A stretch of 64,000 bases of DNA, taken from Firmicutes bacterium ADurb.Bin248 (GTDB taxonomy: Bacteria > Bacillota > Clostridia > Christensenellales > CAG-138). Below the pieces are notes generated by a model that was not told the origin of the DNA, ran no database searches, and saw nothing but the letters and a program-made list of their open reading frames with translations. The DNA is taken from positions 1-64,000 of the forward strand of contig MWBW01000003.1 in NCBI GenBank assembly GCA_002069725.1, read 5' to 3'. Of the stretch, positions 61,973 to 64,000 are shown piece after piece (the first letter of the stretch is position 1; the number at the start of each line of letters is the position of its first letter). A program made the position numbers and the translations under genes.

Positions 61973-62796
61973 ACGATTTCGAACTGATGAAACTTTCTCT
62001 CGCCGCGCGGGAACAGGGGCGCGACCACGCCGTCGTCACCATCGTGGAAACATCGGGCAGCGCGCCGCGAAAGAGCGGCAAGCTGCTCGTTTACGCGTCC
62101 GGCGAAGCCGCGGGCACCGTCGGCGGCGGCGCCATCGAGCGCGCCGCCATCACGCACGCGCTTGAGCGCATACGCCGCGGCAGAGGCGATTATGTCGATT
62201 ACGACCTCGGCGGCCACGGCCTCGCGATGGCCTGCGGCGGCAGGATGTCCCTGCTCACCGAGGTGTACCGCGCGCAGCCCAGGCTCGTCGTGTGCGGCGC
62301 GGGGCACGTCGGGCTCGCGCTCGCGGCCGCTGCGCGGACGGTCGGCTTCGGCGTCGCCTTCTATGACGACAGGGACGAGGCCGCCCTGCCCGGGCCGCTT
62401 CCTCCCGAGGCCGAATACAACAGGGTCGAGAGCTTCGGGCAGGCGCTGCGCGCGGCCGACATCCCCGCGGGCGCGTACTACGTCGTGGTCACGCACGGGC
62501 ATGCGTGCGACGCGGAGGCGCTCGCGGCGATACTGCCCAAGCGGGCCGCGTATATCGGCATGATCGGCAGCAAAACGAAGATCCGTTCCGTCTACCGCAC
62601 GCTGCTCGGGCAGGGTGTGGAGCGCGAAGCCCTGCGCGGGGTATACTCCCCCATCGGCCTCGACATCGGCGGAGAAACCCCCGAGGAGATCGCCGTGGCG
62701 ATACTCGCCGAGATGCTCGCGGTGCGTTATGGGCGCGCAGGCGGACATCTGCGCAAGCCGGAGTTGGTGCCGGAGGATTTGACGACCGGCGATTGA
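61969..62796 (+). CDS. XdhC-family protein
   Basis: A 275-residue protein with the XdhC/CoxI N-terminal domain (TSGSAPRKSGKLLVY, GTVGGGAIE, MACGGRMSLL) and a C-terminal Rossmann domain (VCGAGHVGLALAAAA, YIGMIGSKTKI). XdhC proteins load molybdenum cofactor into xanthine dehydrogenases, but no such enzyme or molybdopterin gene is in the window. The stop codon TGA is part of the ATTGACAATC repeat. Confidence 0.9.
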   Translation: MNDFELMKLSLAAREQGRDHAVVTIVETSGSAPRKSGKLLVYASGEAAGTVGGGAIERAAITHALERIRRGRGDYVDYDLGGHGLAMACGGRMSLLTEVYRAQPRLVVCGAGHVGLALAAAARTVGFGVAFYDDRDEAALPGPLPPEAEYNRVESFGQALRAADIPAGAYYVVVTHGHACDAEALAAILPKRAAYIGMIGSKTKIRSVYRTLLGQGVEREALRGVYSPIGLDIGGETPEEIAVAILAEMLAVRYGRAGGHLRKPELVPEDLTTGD

Positions 62797-62824
62797 CAAT
62801 CAAAAAACGCCGCCTGCAGGCGGG
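62791..62824 (+). repeat. Copy E of the ATTGACAATT repeat, containing a stop codon
   Basis: GATTGACAATC at 62791-62801; its TGA (62794-62796) is the XdhC stop codon. A6 and a CCGCC-TGCA-GGCGG hairpin (62810-62823) follow. The remaining bases to 62924 are GC-rich with no gene. Confidence 0.75.
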
Positions 62825-62924
62825 GATTCGGGGCCGGCCGCAGCCCAGTGTCCGGGGGCGTCTCCCGCCCGAGGGCAATATCCGCCCCGAATTCAATGTC
62901 CGCCCTGATGTTATTTAAGATGCG

Positions 62925-63290
62925 TTATTTCTTCGTTTTCGGTTTGAATATGATCGCGTTGAGCGCGCCGAAGAACACCGCCGCCGCGATGCCGCCCGCC
63001 GTGGCGATGACCCCGCCCGTGAACGCGCCGAGCACGCCGTTTTCCCCGGCGGCCTCGATGGCGCCCTTCCCGAGGGCGTAGCCGAAGCCCGTGAGCGGTA
63101 TGGTCGCGCCCGCCCCCGCGAGCTTTACGAGCGGTTCATACAGGCCGAACGCCGCGAGGAACACGCCTACGGTCACAAAAAGAACAAGTATGCGCGCGGG
63201 AGTGAGGTTTGTGTAACTCATGAGAAGCTGCCCGATCACGCAGATGCCGCCGCCGATCAAAAACGCGTACAGATAATCCCGAAACTCCAT
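62925..63290 (-). CDS. spoVAE: Stage V sporulation protein AE
   Basis: A 121-residue membrane protein of the SpoVA channel that moves dipicolinic acid into spores. Four hydrophobic segments and GGGICVIGQLLMSYTNLTPARILV, then the GAGATIPLTGFGYALGKGAIE stretch, match SpoVAE (SpoVAEb). The ATG at 63290 follows AGGAGATAGC and lies 1 base after the spoVAD stop codon. Confidence 0.93.
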   Translation of the reverse strand: MEFRDYLYAFLIGGGICVIGQLLMSYTNLTPARILVLFVTVGVFLAAFGLYEPLVKLAGAGATIPLTGFGYALGKGAIEAAGENGVLGAFTGGVIATAGGIAAAVFFGALNAIIFKPKTKK

Positions 63291-63291
63291 G

Positions 63292-64000
63292 CTATCTCCT
63301 TTCTATGACGAGGCCGTGCGCGACGCCGGGGATGCTTTCCCCCTGCATGCCCGAGGTCGTGCTCATGAGCGCGCCCGTCGCCATAAAGAACATGCGCCTG
63401 AAATCCCCCGCCTCGAGGCGCTTGAGCAGATACCCGTTGAGCGTGACCGCGCTGCACGCGCAGCCGCTGCCGCCGCAGTTGACGTTCTGGTCCGGCGCGA
63501 ATATGATGTTGCCGCAGTCGACGTGGCGCTCGGCCACATCCACATTCTCCTTTTTGCACAGCTCCTGGAACAGCTCGCCGCCGAGCCTGCCTAGGTCGCC
63601 CGTGACCACGATGTCGTAACTCTCCGCGGTCTGGCTCGTTTCCCGAAGATGGGTCACGAACGTGTCCGCCGCCGCGGGCGCCATCGCCGCGCCCATATTC
63701 GCCGCGTCCTTGACGCCGAGGTCCACCACGCGCCCGATCACGCCGTGGGTCACATAGACGGCTTGATACTGCGCCTTGGCTATTAAGGTATCGTCCGCAA
63801 GCAGCGTGCAGCCCGCGCCGGTCACGGTCCTCTGCGCGGTCGGTATCGCCTGCGTGCCCATCTCGAGCGGCATGCGGTACTGCCGCTCGGCCGTGCAGAA
63901 GTGGCTCGACGCGGCGCAGGCGACGCAGGAAGCGAAGCCGCCGTCCATGAGCATGGCGCCCAATAGAAGCGATTCCGCCATGGTCGAGCACGCGCCGTAA
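63292..64000 (-). CDS. spoVAD: Stage V sporulation protein AD (partial)
   Basis: The last 236 residues of SpoVAD, with a frame that stays open to base 64000; the N-terminus lies outside. YGACSTMAES and SSHFCTAERQYRMPLEMG, with TAQRTVTGAGCT and a CGGSGCACSAVTLNGYLLKRLEAGDFRRM ending, match this thiolase-like protein, which binds dipicolinic acid. Directly followed by spoVAE. Confidence 0.93.
   Translation of the reverse strand, partial: YGACSTMAESLLLGAMLMDGGFASCVACAASSHFCTAERQYRMPLEMGTQAIPTAQRTVTGAGCTLLADDTLIAKAQYQAVYVTHGVIGRVVDLGVKDAANMGAAMAPAAADTFVTHLRETSQTAESYDIVVTGDLGRLGGELFQELCKKENVDVAERHVDCGNIIFAPDQNVNCGGSGCACSAVTLNGYLLKRLEAGDFRRMFFMATGALMSTTSGMQGESIPGVAHGLVIERR

Overview
The window is GC-rich, gene-dense bacterial chromosome. 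It looks like a spore-forming member of the Bacillota, class Clostridia: it carries spoIIP, gpr, spoVAD and spoVAE, the comEC-holA / gpr-spoIIP / rpsT neighbourhood typical of that phylum, a cdaA-cdaR pair, and Shine-Dalgarno sites of the GGAGG type. Starts include many TTG and GTG codons. Nothing identifies the genus. I saw no rRNA, tRNA, CRISPR array, prophage or insertion sequence. Functions come from reading translated motifs by eye; no database search was run.

Layout, left to right. (1) 1-9157, minus strand: a cell-wall and metabolism operon, glmU-like gene, alpha/beta hydrolase, murF, ddl, NADP-isocitrate dehydrogenase, a SEC-C protein, and a metallo-beta-lactamase/beta-CASP protein fused to a serine-beta-lactamase-like domain that runs off the window. 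A consensus promoter (TTGACA, 17 bp, TAAAAT) drives it. (2) 9.3-14.5 kb: an unknown membrane protein, a sirtuin, a MocR-type aminotransferase and an HtrA protease. (3) 14.6-19.7 kb: an ABC ATPase, a large FtsX-type permease and a heptad-repeat exported protein. (4) 19.9-24.6 kb: an MFS-like protein followed by four tiny membrane proteins (three of them one paralogous family), then a PQQ-type beta-propeller protein and a beta-helix lipoprotein. (5) 24.6-30.2 kb: a COG2509 FAD protein, cdaR, cdaA, two small proteins and a NodB deacetylase lipoprotein.

(6) 30.4-36.8 kb: a long plus-strand operon queA-tgt-tsaE-tsaB-rimI-ridA-comEC-holA (tRNA modification, competence-type channel, DNA polymerase III delta). 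(7) 36.8-41.6 kb: GH36 alpha-galactosidase, spoIIP and gpr (minus) and rpsT (plus). (8) 41.9-48.0 kb: a heterodimeric ABC exporter, a small Nif11-like protein, and a DUF2087/YdcF/EamA cluster. (9) 48.2-53.0 kb: secA, prfB with its programmed frameshift, and a PHP phosphoesterase. (10) 53.2-58.9 kb: a complete citrate lyase operon citD-E-F-C-XG facing a divergent TetR-family gene across a 22-bp perfect palindrome. (11) 58.9-64 kb: PucR and BTAD regulators, an unknown 136-residue protein with XdhC, then spoVAE and a truncated spoVAD.

The most interesting items are: the MBL/beta-CASP fusion whose serine-hydrolase domain has lost its catalytic residues; a GlmU-like protein whose uridyltransferase half is eroded while the acetyltransferase half is intact; the tandem microprotein cluster; a dispersed repeat that abuts or supplies the stop codon of four genes; and four genes whose extended -10 element places the transcription start on the A of the ATG, predicting leaderless mRNAs.
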